Assembly: GCF_037991315.1 (NCBI RefSeq) | Contig: NZ_CP150300.1 | Location: 5,084,001-5,148,000, forward strand | DNA length: 64,000 nucleotides | DNA from: Paenibacillus sp. FSL H8-0079 | GTDB lineage: Bacteria > Bacillota > Bacilli > Paenibacillales > Paenibacillaceae | Reading direction: 5' to 3' | In this document: piece after piece, positions 8,913 to 17,163 of the stretch | Numbering within the stretch: position 1 is the stretch's first letter | How the letters are laid out: every line of letters starts with the position of its first letter | Made by a program: the position numbers and the translations under genes | Notes under the pieces: generated by a model | What the model was told of the DNA's origin: nothing | The model's input: only the letters and a program-made list of their open reading frames with translations | Databases searched by the model: none

Positions 8913-9887
8913 ATGGCAGACCAATCCAACATCAAGAAAGAACCTCTTGCATCTTCTATAGAAAAAATACAGGAATCACCTTCCGGTAAAAGCGGAGCAC
9001 TCAGTTATTCGGTTGCCTCCAATCCGGTCTATTATGAACAAGGGGCATTGCATGTCCTGTTTGCCGGAGCAAGCCAGACACTTCCGGGGCACGCCCTCGG
9101 ACCCAAACTGTTTGATTATTATCTGCTGCACTATGTAGAAAAAGGGGCGGGTACGTTCCGTACCGAACTGCACACCTACGAGTTATCCGCAGGTGATTGT
9201 TTCCTCATTCATCCCGGGCAACTGGTGAGCTACCAGTCCCATGCCCGTAACCCATGGCAATACCGCTGGATCGCCTTCACGGGCAGCCAGGCTGCCCAGC
9301 ATGCCGATGAGGCGGGATTCCGCCCGGAGAAGTCCGTTTTTCACGCCGGACCCTCTTGTGGAATGTCCGATTGGCTATCCGTGATGCAAAATGCTTTTGC
9401 TGAGCGCAAAGAAAGCTCCCATTTCACATCACTGGGTACGTTATATATGATTCTAGCCGAAGCACAAAATCACCTTTCGCAGGGTCAAACCTTAATTCCT
9501 GGTGAATCCTCCATCCGACGTACGGTGAAACAGATGATACAATATATGTCCACCCAATATGCCTATCCTGTCTCCATTGAACAAATGTCTGCGAGTCTCG
9601 GTTACAACCGTGCGTATCTATCCCGTATTTTCAAACAGGAAACCGGACTTTCACCAGTCACTTATCTGCTAAAACTGCGGATCGACAAGTCGCGCCAACT
9701 CCTCAGGGAACGCCCGGATCTGTCCATCGAACAGGTATCTGCATCGGTCGGACTGCCAGACGCGCTGTATTTCTCCAAACAGTTCAAACGATTTCACGGT
9801 GAAGCGCCCAGCTTGTATCGAGAGAAAATCCTGTCCCGCTCGCCACATCAGGGGTTACAGAAGAACACTCAACAAAATAGACGTTGA
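8913..9887 (+). CDS. AraC-family transcriptional regulator, probable gal regulator
   Basis: This 324-residue protein has an N-terminal AraC-type cupin sensor (FDYYLLHYVEKGAGTF near 65 and LSAGDCFLIHPGQL near 90) and a C-terminal double helix-turn-helix (SIEQMSASLGYNRAYLSRIFKQ near 225, then SIEQVSASVGLPDALYFSKQFK near 275). The GAAGGAAA ribosome site is seven to eight bases before ATG 8913. Divergent placement next to galK and a short shared control region suggest it regulates galactose use, probably in response to a sugar bound by the cupin domain. That role is inference. Confidence 0.85.
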   Translation: MADQSNIKKEPLASSIEKIQESPSGKSGALSYSVASNPVYYEQGALHVLFAGASQTLPGHALGPKLFDYYLLHYVEKGAGTFRTELHTYELSAGDCFLIHPGQLVSYQSHARNPWQYRWIAFTGSQAAQHADEAGFRPEKSVFHAGPSCGMSDWLSVMQNAFAERKESSHFTSLGTLYMILAEAQNHLSQGQTLIPGESSIRRTVKQMIQYMSTQYAYPVSIEQMSASLGYNRAYLSRIFKQETGLSPVTYLLKLRIDKSRQLLRERPDLSIEQVSASVGLPDALYFSKQFKRFHGEAPSLYREKILSRSPHQGLQKNTQQNRR

Positions 9888-9914
9888 ACAACGTTACGGA
9901 ACCATATACGACAA

Positions 9915-9954
9915 AAAAGGTGCATTCCGCCATTATGGCTAAGATGCACCTTTT
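9915..9954. terminator. Bidirectional intrinsic terminator
   Basis: An AAAAGGTGCAT / ATGCACCTTTT stem (9915-9925 with 9944-9954) has Ts on both strands. It lies between the convergent AraC and aldo/keto reductase genes and can serve both. Confidence 0.8.
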
Positions 9955-9963
9955 GCACTTTAT

Positions 9964-10971
9964 TTATTTGTCATCAGGCTCCGGAGACAGAATGGATTCA
10001 ATCCGTTCCAATTCCTCTGTAGAGAAATCCAATTGGCTGAGTGCAGCCACATTCTCTTCAATCTGAGAAGGACGACTTGCGCCAATCAGCGCAGAAGTTA
10101 CTCTGCCATTCCGCAGCACCCAGGAGAGTGCAAATTGGGCCAAACTCTGACCACGGGCTGCTGCAATCTGATTCAGCGCACGTACTTTGCGGAGCGTCTC
10201 TGGAGAGATGTTGTTCTCATTCAGGAATACCGACGGACCTTTGGCACGTGAGTCTTCCGGGATACCATTCAAGTATTTGTTCGTCAGCACGCCTTGTGCC
10301 AATGGACAGAATGCAATACTGCCTGTTCCATACTCATCCAGCACGTCCTGCAAACCATCTTCAATCCAGCGCTCCAGCAGGGAGTATTTCGGTTGATGGA
10401 TTAACAATGGCGTACCCAGACCTTTCAGAATTTCGGCGGCCTGTCTTGTCTGCTCTGCAGGATAGTTGGAGATTCCTACATAGAGGGCTTTGCCCGAGCG
10501 AACAATATGATCCAGTGCCATCATCGTTTCTTCCAAAGGCGTTTCGGGATCATACCGATGTGAATAGAAAATGTCTACATAATCCAGGCCCATACGATTC
10601 AAGCTTTGATTCAGACTGGATACCAGATTTTTGCGTGAACCCCACTCGCCATACGGCCCGGGCCACATATAATATCCCGCTTTGGTAGAGATCACAAGTT
10701 CATCACGATAAGGTTTCAGATCCGAAGCCAGTATCTGTCCAAATAGTTGCTCTGCCGAACCTGCCGGTGGGCCATAATTGTTGGCAAGGTCAAAATGGGT
10801 AATACCCAGATCAAATGAACGGGTAATCATATTACGGCCATTCTCGGCATTGTTAATACCGCCAAAATTATGCCACAGCCCCAGTGAAATCGCTGGCAAT
10901 TTCAAACCTGAACGCCCAACGCGGTTATATTTCATCGTTTCATAGCGAGTATCGCTTGCTACGTAGACCAT
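9964..10971 (-). CDS. Aldo/keto reductase, YghZ-like
   Basis: The 335-residue NADPH-dependent reductase has the aldo/keto reductase barrel signatures: FDLANNYGPPAGSAEQLFG near residue 60 (catalytic Asp and Tyr), the lysine in VISTKAGYYMW near 100, and the cofactor-binding SALIGASRPSQIEEN near 300. The PPAGSAE segment is typical of the YghZ/Kv-beta-like subgroup, whose E. coli member reduces L-glyceraldehyde 3-phosphate. AAGGGA precedes the ATG by six bases. It follows the sirtuin gene by 78 bases and is probably cotranscribed with it. Confidence 0.88.
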   Translation of the reverse strand: MVYVASDTRYETMKYNRVGRSGLKLPAISLGLWHNFGGINNAENGRNMITRSFDLGITHFDLANNYGPPAGSAEQLFGQILASDLKPYRDELVISTKAGYYMWPGPYGEWGSRKNLVSSLNQSLNRMGLDYVDIFYSHRYDPETPLEETMMALDHIVRSGKALYVGISNYPAEQTRQAAEILKGLGTPLLIHQPKYSLLERWIEDGLQDVLDEYGTGSIAFCPLAQGVLTNKYLNGIPEDSRAKGPSVFLNENNISPETLRKVRALNQIAAARGQSLAQFALSWVLRNGRVTSALIGASRPSQIEENVAALSQLDFSTEELERIESILSPEPDDK

Positions 10972-11049
10972 TATGAATCCCTTCTTTCCCCAGGTTCCGC
11001 CTCTTGTGTCCGGTCTATGCCGGAGAATGCGGTTATTCAGTCCATACGT

Positions 11050-11790
11050 TTAACCAAGAAGCTGGTCCACATTATTCATTACCTCACCGATCGGCTCTGT
11101 AATCAGCAAATCAGCTCTACGGTCATAGGCGGTAGGTGTAGCATTCAACAGAACGGTATGTTTTCCCTGAAAATACGTAATTAACTGGGCCGCTGGATAT
11201 ACCGTCAGTGACGTGCCTCCCACGAGTAACAGATCTGCAGAAGACAGTGCATCAATGGAGCGATACAATGTCGTCTGATCCAGTTCCTCTTCGTACAGCA
11301 CCACATCCGGCTTGATCACACCACCACATGCGGTACAGCGAGGTACGGTATCTTGGGATTGCATAATATCATTCAGCGTATAAAACTGCCTGCAATCCAT
11401 GCAGGCATTACGATGAACTGAGCCGTGAAGCTCAAAGACATTGCTGTTGCCTGCCTTCTGATGCAGTCCGTCAATATTTTGCGTGATGACTGCCTGAAGT
11501 TTCCCCTCCTGCTCCAGACGGGCCAACAGTCGATGACACCCATTCGGTTCGGCATTCGGATGAAGCATTTTGCCACGATAAAAATCATAGAAAATATCAG
11601 CATGTTGATCAAAAAAATGCCGGCTTAACAATTCTTCCGGTGGATAAGGCGAATGCTGCTCCGTCTGATAAAGACCCGCAGCCGAGCGGAAGTCGGGAAT
11701 CCCGCTTTCTGTTGAAGTCCCGGCTCCTCCAAAAAAAACAATTTGGGAGCTTTCCTGAATCCAAGCAGCCAGTTGTTCTGTTGCGTTCAT
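11050..11790 (-). CDS. NAD-dependent protein deacylase (Sir2 family)
   Basis: Sirtuins remove acyl groups from lysines while consuming NAD+. The 246-residue protein shows FFGGAGTSTESGIPDFRS near residue 20, TQNIDGLHQKAG near 105 with the catalytic His in the following ELHGS, a four-cysteine zinc site (CMDC and CTAC), and VGGTSLTVYPA near 195. GGAGGAGAG lies directly before the ATG. The region upstream is occupied by a repeat element from 11811, so the promoter is either in the 20 bases between them or inside the element. Confidence 0.92.
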   Translation of the reverse strand: MNATEQLAAWIQESSQIVFFGGAGTSTESGIPDFRSAAGLYQTEQHSPYPPEELLSRHFFDQHADIFYDFYRGKMLHPNAEPNGCHRLLARLEQEGKLQAVITQNIDGLHQKAGNSNVFELHGSVHRNACMDCRQFYTLNDIMQSQDTVPRCTACGGVIKPDVVLYEEELDQTTLYRSIDALSSADLLLVGGTSLTVYPAAQLITYFQGKHTVLLNATPTAYDRRADLLITEPIGEVMNNVDQLLG

Positions 11791-11810
11791 CCTCTCTCCT
11801 CCTTTTATTT

Positions 11811-12044
11811 ACTATATAAATTGAACTAAAGAATATTTACACTGGCCACTACGATGACAGAACAACCTTCCGATCGCTGTTATTCCCAGATTTTTTTGAT
11901 TCCCTTTATAAAGGATAAATCCGAGGATAGCATATGCTTCCGATGTAGCTTTCTGTTAGAAAGCTTTTAGGCGAACGCTCCGCTTCTTCAGGTTATTTCT
12001 GTCCTCTCCATTTCGTGTAAATGTTAGTTCAATTTATATAGTCC
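11811..12044. repeat. 234-bp imperfect palindromic repeat element (MITE-like)
   Basis: The ends are perfect 19-bp inverted repeats (ACTATATAAATTGAACTAA at 11811-11829 and its complement at 12026-12044). Weaker symmetry continues inward, for example TTTACAC and GACAGAA blocks at matching depth. It has no coding capacity. No clear target duplication is visible. It lies in the sir2/HAD intergenic gap, 17 bases past the HAD stop codon. The structure fits a non-autonomous miniature element or a folded repeat RNA; which one needs copy number and borders from the whole genome. Confidence 0.65.
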
Positions 12045-12061
12045 AACCAAGCCAGGGTGAC

Positions 12062-12829
12062 TTATATAATCACGCTTATCTCATTATAATGACGAATGAT
12101 GGCATGGGCATCAACCAGGTGCGATCCTTGATCTGACTGTTGACAGTAACCGAGCGTATAAGATACTCCCGCGTGTCGCCCCATCTGCATATCCCCATTA
12201 CTGTCCCCAATTACAACGGCCTCTCTAGGATCGATATGTAATTCACGGCAAGCCAAGAGTGCTGCTTCTCCATCTGGTTTACCCTGGGTCACCCGATCAC
12301 AGCCCACAATGGATGTGAAAAAGGAACGGATCCCCATCCAATCCAGATGTGTTTCTGCTGCCGCTGTACTGTCTGATGTGACGACTGCCAGCGGTATGTC
12401 TGCTGCCTTGCAATTCTGCAAGAAATCCAGCAATCCGGGCATTGGTTCAGCCAGTTTCCTTTGCCTAACCTCTCGCATGGCCACACTTGAAAATTGGCGT
12501 ATCGTTGTGATCGCTTCATTCCATGGCATGCCTGCCGCATATAGCTGCCCCGCAAGCAATCCCGTGCACTCATCAACAGTCGCAATGGCGAGCGGACCTT
12601 GCGGATCATATCCAACAATATGACCTTGTGCATTATGGATGGTGCCGAGAACATGCTCCAGTTCAACCGTAAATGAAGCTCCAAGCTCATTCATACGTGT
12701 TTTTAACTGATTGAGCAACGTCTCTGCCCACGGTCCCCATAACTGGAGGAATTCCAACAGTGTTCCATCTTTATCGAACAGGATACCTTTACATGGAATC
12801 TGCGCTCCATGGACTTGAAGCATGGTCAT
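12062..12829 (-). CDS. HAD-superfamily phosphatase
   Basis: The 255-residue hydrolase has HAD motif I FDKDGTLLEF near residue 18, motif II in PLAVVTSD, a lysine in TQGKPDGE (motif III), and motif IV VVIGDSNGDMQMG. The cap insertion between motifs I and II makes it a phosphoglycolate phosphatase-like C1 member. The start is ATG 12829, six bases after GGAGGTGA; the longer frame to 12859 runs through that site. Its substrate is not deducible. It follows the hydrolase gene by 33 bases and is likely cotranscribed. Confidence 0.82.
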   Translation of the reverse strand: MTMLQVHGAQIPCKGILFDKDGTLLEFLQLWGPWAETLLNQLKTRMNELGASFTVELEHVLGTIHNAQGHIVGYDPQGPLAIATVDECTGLLAGQLYAAGMPWNEAITTIRQFSSVAMREVRQRKLAEPMPGLLDFLQNCKAADIPLAVVTSDSTAAAETHLDWMGIRSFFTSIVGCDRVTQGKPDGEAALLACRELHIDPREAVVIGDSNGDMQMGRHAGVSYTLGYCQQSDQGSHLVDAHAIIRHYNEISVII

Positions 12830-12862
12830 CCGTATCACCTCCGGTGATGAGTCTGGCAATCA

Positions 12863-13627
12863 TTACTTGATGGTACTTAACCAAGCCAGAACTGTCTTTA
12901 CGGTCTGATTCAGCTGTTCTTCTCCACTCACTTCCGGCTCGCCATCCCCTTTTTGATGACCATAATCACCGAACTGGGCGTGGTTTCCACCTTCAATGGT
13001 GTAATATACCGTGTCCTCTGGAAGATACATGCGTCCATTCTGATACTTCTCGGCATTCACGACCTCATCTTTAGTACCCAGAATAGATAAAGCAGGTATT
13101 CCAAGTGACTTTACGCTTCCTTTTTCATCCGGGTAAGATGCCAAGAAGAAGATCCCGTGAAGTGCATCTGGATGTGCGGCTACATAACGTGCAGCCATGG
13201 ATCCGCCGAGAGAGTGTCCACCCATAACAAATTGTTCCTCTGGATATGCAGCCAGAATCTCATCTGCCAAGTTTGGCTTAAGCACTGCCAGGTTAACTGG
13301 CATCTTGGCAATAATCGTGTGATGACCCGCAGCAGCCAGCTCATGCGCAAGTGGTGCATAACTTTCCGGTTTTACCAGTCCACCAGGATAGAAAAGCACG
13401 CTTTTCCCAGCCGGTTTGTCTGGCACAAAATCAATCCAGTTCTCTTGTTCGCTCACCGTCACCTGATTGGCTGTAGCCATGGCCGTTTGAGCTGTTTCCT
13501 GTGGACCGTACGGTGTGAATAATTTCCACGCAACAAATCCACATCCAATGACAATGAGCGCCAGAAGTACGAGCAGGAATTTCCCGATGCCCCTCTTCTT
13601 GCGCCCTGTATTATACCGATTTCTCAA
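12863..13627 (-). CDS. Membrane-anchored alpha/beta hydrolase
   Basis: A basic N-terminus (NRYNTGRKKRG) and one membrane helix (residues about 15-34) precede an extracytoplasmic alpha/beta-hydrolase domain. The nucleophile elbow GGHSLGGSMA is near residue 137, the acid is probably in LGTKDEV, and the catalytic His in IEGGNHAQFG, which fits dienelactone-hydrolase-like enzymes. The start chosen is TTG 13627, five bases after AGAAAGGTGA; the GTG at 13636 is inside that ribosome site. Substrate unknown. Confidence 0.78.
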   Translation of the reverse strand: MRNRYNTGRKKRGIGKFLLVLLALIVIGCGFVAWKLFTPYGPQETAQTAMATANQVTVSEQENWIDFVPDKPAGKSVLFYPGGLVKPESYAPLAHELAAAGHHTIIAKMPVNLAVLKPNLADEILAAYPEEQFVMGGHSLGGSMAARYVAAHPDALHGIFFLASYPDEKGSVKSLGIPALSILGTKDEVVNAEKYQNGRMYLPEDTVYYTIEGGNHAQFGDYGHQKGDGEPEVSGEEQLNQTVKTVLAWLSTIK

Positions 13628-13674
13628 CTTAATCACCTTTCTTCACTTCCGCAGGTGCCGCGGCTCACAGAATT

Positions 13675-13699
13675 GGGAGCCTTCGTTCATCAGGCTCCC
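13675..13699 (-). terminator. Hairpin after kdgA, weak terminator
   Basis: GGGAGCC (13675-13681) pairs perfectly with GGCTCCC (13693-13699), just past kdgA on the minus strand. The bases that follow lack a T run, so termination would be inefficient or factor-dependent. Confidence 0.35.
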
Positions 13700-13719
13700 C
13701 TTCTACGAATTGAAAAATA

Positions 13720-14385
13720 TTATTCAGCCTTGGCCTTGCGGTAAGCATCCATATATTGTTCCGCTCTGCGACGGACATGACTCAGGTCACCCGTCTTCAC
13801 AGCTTCCGATGTCAAGTCGGAGCCGATCCCTACAGCCACTGCTCCACCCTTGATCCAATCCCCCAGATTAGACAAGGATACCCCGCCAGTTGGCATAAAA
13901 TTCGCCTGCGGCATAGGACCCTTCATCGTTTTGATAATCGTAGGATCATACAGGTTACCCGGGAACAACTTCACAATGTCCACGCCGAGTTCCAATGCGC
14001 GCTGCACGTCAGCAATCGTCATCACACCAGGCAGAATTGGAATTCGGTACAGGTTGCAAATCTGCACGGTATCCGGGTTCAGGGAAGGTCCGACTACAAA
14101 CTCGGCACCTGACATAATAGCTGCTCTCGCCGTCTGCGGTTCAAGCACCGTCCCCGCACCAATAATCGCGAATTTCTCTGGGTCTTGTGTGTTCCAGTGG
14201 TATACACGGCTTAATTTTTCAATGGCTTTGAGGGCACTGGGTACTGTCATCGTAATCTCGATAACTTTAATGCCACCCGCAATCGCTTGCTCGGCCATGG
14301 CAATGACTTGATCCGCAGAATCTGCACGCAGAACCGCCACAACACCATTATCCGTAATTTTTTGCAACAGCTGAAGCTTCTTCAT
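13720..14385 (-). CDS. kdgA: 2-keto-3-deoxy-6-phosphogluconate aldolase
   Basis: This 221-residue class I aldolase cleaves KDPG to pyruvate and glyceraldehyde 3-phosphate; the family also handles 2-keto-4-hydroxyglutarate. Seen in sequence: VVAVLRAD near residue 15, the catalytic Glu in KVIEITMTVPSA near 42, GAGTVLEPQTA near 75, the Schiff-base Lys in DIVKLFPGNLY near 140, and FMPTGGVSLSN. It lies 88 bases downstream of kdgK, and together they complete 2-keto-3-deoxygluconate catabolism from pectin or hexuronates. The uptake and oligosaccharide genes are not in this window. Confidence 0.92.
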   Translation of the reverse strand: MKKLQLLQKITDNGVVAVLRADSADQVIAMAEQAIAGGIKVIEITMTVPSALKAIEKLSRVYHWNTQDPEKFAIIGAGTVLEPQTARAAIMSGAEFVVGPSLNPDTVQICNLYRIPILPGVMTIADVQRALELGVDIVKLFPGNLYDPTIIKTMKGPMPQANFMPTGGVSLSNLGDWIKGGAVAVGIGSDLTSEAVKTGDLSHVRRRAEQYMDAYRKAKAE

Positions 14386-14473
14386 TTCATTCTCTCCCTT
14401 ATCAATGTGGTGGTTGTGTATACAAGCCTTACATTTAAGAACGAAGATGAGACATATATGATTTCAGCAGCGA

Positions 14474-15439
14474 CTAGCGCTCAACATGGGCAACATTGTT
14501 CAGCTTGGCCTCGACCTGCCCCCACGTCGGGAGCGCCTCCCAATCGCCAACAGCCTGTATAACCATGGAACCGGTCAAATTGCCGAGACGGGTTGCTTCC
14601 TGCGGGGAGTATCCTTTTAATAAGCCTGATAAAAATCCCGCGCAGAATCCATCTCCTGCTCCTACCGTATCCAGAACATGCTCCGCTTTAAAGTACGGAA
14701 CTTCCGTTAGGGTACCATTCGCTAATACGTAGGTCAAATCAGGGCCACCCTTCACGATGCACACGGCCTTCATGGCAGATAGACGCTCAAGTACTTTTTG
14801 ATCATTTTCTTCGTGATAGAGAAGTTTCATCTCGTCCAGACCCGGTAAAAAATAATCCGCGAGTTCAGCCAGACGCAGTAAAACTGGACGGGCCTCATCC
14901 GCTGACCATAGTTTGAGACGCAGATTCGGATCAAAGCTTACTTTCACACCTGCCTGTTTGGCAATATGTATGGCGGCTTCTACCGTAGCAAGACCGGAAG
15001 GGCTTATCGCTGCGGTAATACCTGTAAGGTGAAGTATCTTCGCCCCCGCAATATAATCGGGATCCAGATCATCAGGTGTGATCGCACTTGCAGCGGATAG
15101 CTTCCTATAATAATGTACCGAGGCTTTCCCGGAAGCGTTCTCACGAATCATCAAACCGGTGGGCTCGTGATCACTTAACCGTACTCGGGAGACATCTACG
15201 CCTTCACCGCGAATGGCTTTCAGAATCATGTTACCGATCGGATCATTGCCCAAACGTCCAAACCAACCACTGGTATGCCCCAGCCGGGATACGCCAATAG
15301 CCAGGTTGCTCTCGGCACCCCCGAACGACTTTTCCAGTGTGGCCGCATATTCCAGCCCTCTTGTATCCTTGGCAGTCAGCAAACCCATACTTTCCCCAAA
15401 TGTAATAATTTCCGGGCTTGGATAGGGACTCGTTGACAT
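14474..15439 (-). CDS. kdgK: 2-keto-3-deoxygluconate kinase, PfkB family
   Basis: The 321-residue ribokinase-type enzyme phosphorylates 2-keto-3-deoxygluconate at C6. It carries FGGAESNLAIGVSRLG near residue 40, the substrate-side loop GLMIRE, and the C-terminal signature VLDTVGAGDGFCAGF near 255 with the catalytic Asp. The neighbouring KDPG aldolase supports the substrate assignment over fructokinase or ribokinase. A consensus-like promoter lies 46 bases upstream. Confidence 0.9.
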   Translation of the reverse strand: MSTSPYPSPEIITFGESMGLLTAKDTRGLEYAATLEKSFGGAESNLAIGVSRLGHTSGWFGRLGNDPIGNMILKAIRGEGVDVSRVRLSDHEPTGLMIRENASGKASVHYYRKLSAASAITPDDLDPDYIAGAKILHLTGITAAISPSGLATVEAAIHIAKQAGVKVSFDPNLRLKLWSADEARPVLLRLAELADYFLPGLDEMKLLYHEENDQKVLERLSAMKAVCIVKGGPDLTYVLANGTLTEVPYFKAEHVLDTVGAGDGFCAGFLSGLLKGYSPQEATRLGNLTGSMVIQAVGDWEALPTWGQVEAKLNNVAHVER

Positions 15440-15484
15440 GATTTCTTCCCTCCTTATATTTACATTTCCTCATCTTCTGTTACT

Positions 15485-15513
15485 ATTGTCATCCTCTATG
15501 CAACCGTTGTCAA
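15485..15513 (-). promoter_or_regulatory. Promoter of kdgK-kdgA
   Basis: On the minus strand a perfect TTGACA (15508-15513) is 17 bases from GACAAT (15485-15490, 4 of 6). The start codon is at 15439. A weaker cre-like sequence (AAGATAACGCTTACT, 15550-15564, two mismatches) lies upstream. Confidence 0.6.
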
Positions 15514-15566
15514 TCCCGGAGCGTTCATTTTTTGTCACAGCTTTGAGAAAAGATAACGCTTACTAA

Positions 15567-15582
15567 TGTGAATTAAATCACA
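15567..15582. promoter_or_regulatory. Perfect TGTGA-N6-TCACA site (Fnr/Crp type)
   Basis: TGTGAATTAAATCACA is the textbook half-site arrangement for Crp/Fnr-family regulators. In Bacillales the family member using TGTGA-N6-TCACA is Fnr, the oxygen-limitation regulator. It sits between kdgK and the acyltransferase gene, about 96 bases before the predicted kdgK transcription start and 79 before the acyltransferase start codon. Which gene it serves is unknown. Confidence 0.5.
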
Positions 15583-15660
15583 ATAGACAATGTACATCCA
15601 TATTACCCTTATTACAGATGCAAACGACCTTACAAAAAGGGTCTATAAGGGGGCTGCACC

Positions 15661-16701
15661 ATGAAAAATCAGACACTGATCCAGGATGATCAGGAATCTT
15701 TCTTTTACAATCTGCGCTTTATGCTTATCGTCTGTGTCCTTGCAGGTAATGCACTTGAACCACTCATCACACGCTTTGCAGGAGCGGAAGCTCTGTTCCT
15801 GTGGATATATACGTTTCACATGCCACTCTTTGTATGGGTAACCGGGTACTTTGCGACACACTCACTCCAAGGCGCGCCTGGGCGAAACGTTTTGAAGCAG
15901 ATTGCCTTACAATATGTACTGTTTCAGTCCTTGTATGCATTAATGGACTTTACCGTGTTCCACACACCCCATATGCGGCTATCCTTCTTTGCACCTTACT
16001 TGCTGTTATGGTTTCTCGCGAGTCATTTCTGTTGGAGACTTTTACTCCGTCTTACGATTTCATGGAAACCGATATATCGATTGATTGGATCGATTGCGCT
16101 CGGTGTAATTGCCGGGTATTTGCCCATCGATGGGTTCTGGCTCAGCTTCAGCCGTACGTTTGTATTCTTGCCGTTCTTTGTCATCGGTTATGACTATGGA
16201 GCATCCATTCGTTCTCGAATATTATCCGGTTGGGGGCGAAAAACGGCAGCTATCCTCTCTGCTGCCCTGTTGGTATGGATCGGGTATGGAGGTTTGAATA
16301 TTTCATCGGGATGGTTACTGGGCAGCATGACGTACGCCGAGCTGGGTCATCATGAATGGTATGCCGGCATCTTCCGACTGGGTGTATACTTGCTGGAAAT
16401 TGCATCGGCAGCACTGTTCTTGGCCTGGGTACCTTCCTTGACTTCCAGACTGACGGACCTTGGACGACGCACACTCTATGTGTTCCTGCTGCACGGGTTT
16501 CTCGTTCGTCTTGCGATCTGGTCTGGAGTCTACAGTTATATGGGAAGTTCGGCGTATATCCCAGTCATACTTCTCATTGCCGTACTGTTCGCAGTCACGC
16601 TGGCTCTGCCAGCTGTACGTCACACGTTCAAACCCTTAATTGAACCAGATATATCCCGCTTTTCTTTCGATCGGCATGAGATATTTAAACGGTCGGCCTA
16701 A
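15661..16701 (+). CDS. Integral membrane acyltransferase (acyltransferase 3 family)
   Basis: The 346-residue protein is almost wholly hydrophobic, with about ten predicted membrane helices from residue 17 onward. The pattern FYNLRFMLIVCVLAGN at the start, IYTFHMPLFVWVTGYFA near 50, LPFFVIGYDYG near 175 and LYVFLLHGFLVRL near 280 matches fucose 4-O-acetylase/OatA-like proteins that transfer acetyl groups onto cell-wall or exported polysaccharide. The AGGGGG site is seven bases before the ATG. No glycan gene cluster surrounds it, so the acceptor is unknown. Confidence 0.82.
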   Translation: MKNQTLIQDDQESFFYNLRFMLIVCVLAGNALEPLITRFAGAEALFLWIYTFHMPLFVWVTGYFATHSLQGAPGRNVLKQIALQYVLFQSLYALMDFTVFHTPHMRLSFFAPYLLLWFLASHFCWRLLLRLTISWKPIYRLIGSIALGVIAGYLPIDGFWLSFSRTFVFLPFFVIGYDYGASIRSRILSGWGRKTAAILSAALLVWIGYGGLNISSGWLLGSMTYAELGHHEWYAGIFRLGVYLLEIASAALFLAWVPSLTSRLTDLGRRTLYVFLLHGFLVRLAIWSGVYSYMGSSAYIPVILLIAVLFAVTLALPAVRHTFKPLIEPDISRFSFDRHEIFKRSA

Positions 16702-16824
16702 AGCTCTGACGGATCTCTTCGCTATCGATTCTATCCTGGTGTGTTGTTTCAGGCTGGAAATAAGGTGGTAAATTAGGGATACGCGCTACAAAAAACAACT
16801 TATCGTTGTAAGGAGTGATTTGTA

Positions 16825-17076
16825 ATGGCACGTCAACCGACGTCAGAACGCAAGATGAGCCGTGAAGAAGCCGGCAGATTAGGTGGGAAAGCCACTTCCA
16901 AGAGCCATGATCGAAGCTTCTACCAGATGATTGGAAAAAAAGGTGGAGAAGCGACTTCAGATGCCCATGACACTGACTTTTACAAGCAGATTGGCCGCAA
17001 GGGCGGCGAAGCAACATCCGAAACCCATAACAAGGAATTCTATCGTGAGATTGGACGCAAAGGCGGAAGCAACTGA
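16825..17076 (+). CDS. KGG-repeat general stress protein
   Basis: An 83-residue, very hydrophilic protein made of repeats of about 20 residues, each with a G(K/R)KGG or RLGGKATS core (residues 17-24, 37-42, 57-62, 77-82) and spaced by SHDRSFYQMI-like segments. Such KGG repeats occur in GsiB-like and Con-10 stress proteins thought to protect cells during drying, heat or starvation. AAGGAGTGA is well placed before the ATG. No convincing sigma-B promoter was found. A hairpin terminator follows. Confidence 0.82.
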   Translation: MARQPTSERKMSREEAGRLGGKATSKSHDRSFYQMIGKKGGEATSDAHDTDFYKQIGRKGGEATSETHNKEFYREIGRKGGSN

Positions 17077-17126
17077 TGAATCCCGCACGCCACATCGAAA
17101 CATGATCATAGCTTTCCCGCAAATCA

Positions 17127-17163
17127 AGAAGTCTAATTCCATGAAAATGGTTTGAGGCTTCTT
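17127..17163 (+). terminator. Hairpin terminator after the KGG gene
   Basis: GAAGTCT at the left pairs, with G-U wobbles, with AGGCTTC at the right; inside is a CCAT-GAAA-ATGG stem-loop. TTTCT follows. It probably ends the stress-gene transcript. Confidence 0.6.

Noticed and set aside
16740..16824. Sigma-B promoter for the KGG stress gene
   Set aside because: GGGATA is present, but no GTTTAA-like box is at the right distance; only 2 of 6 positions match.
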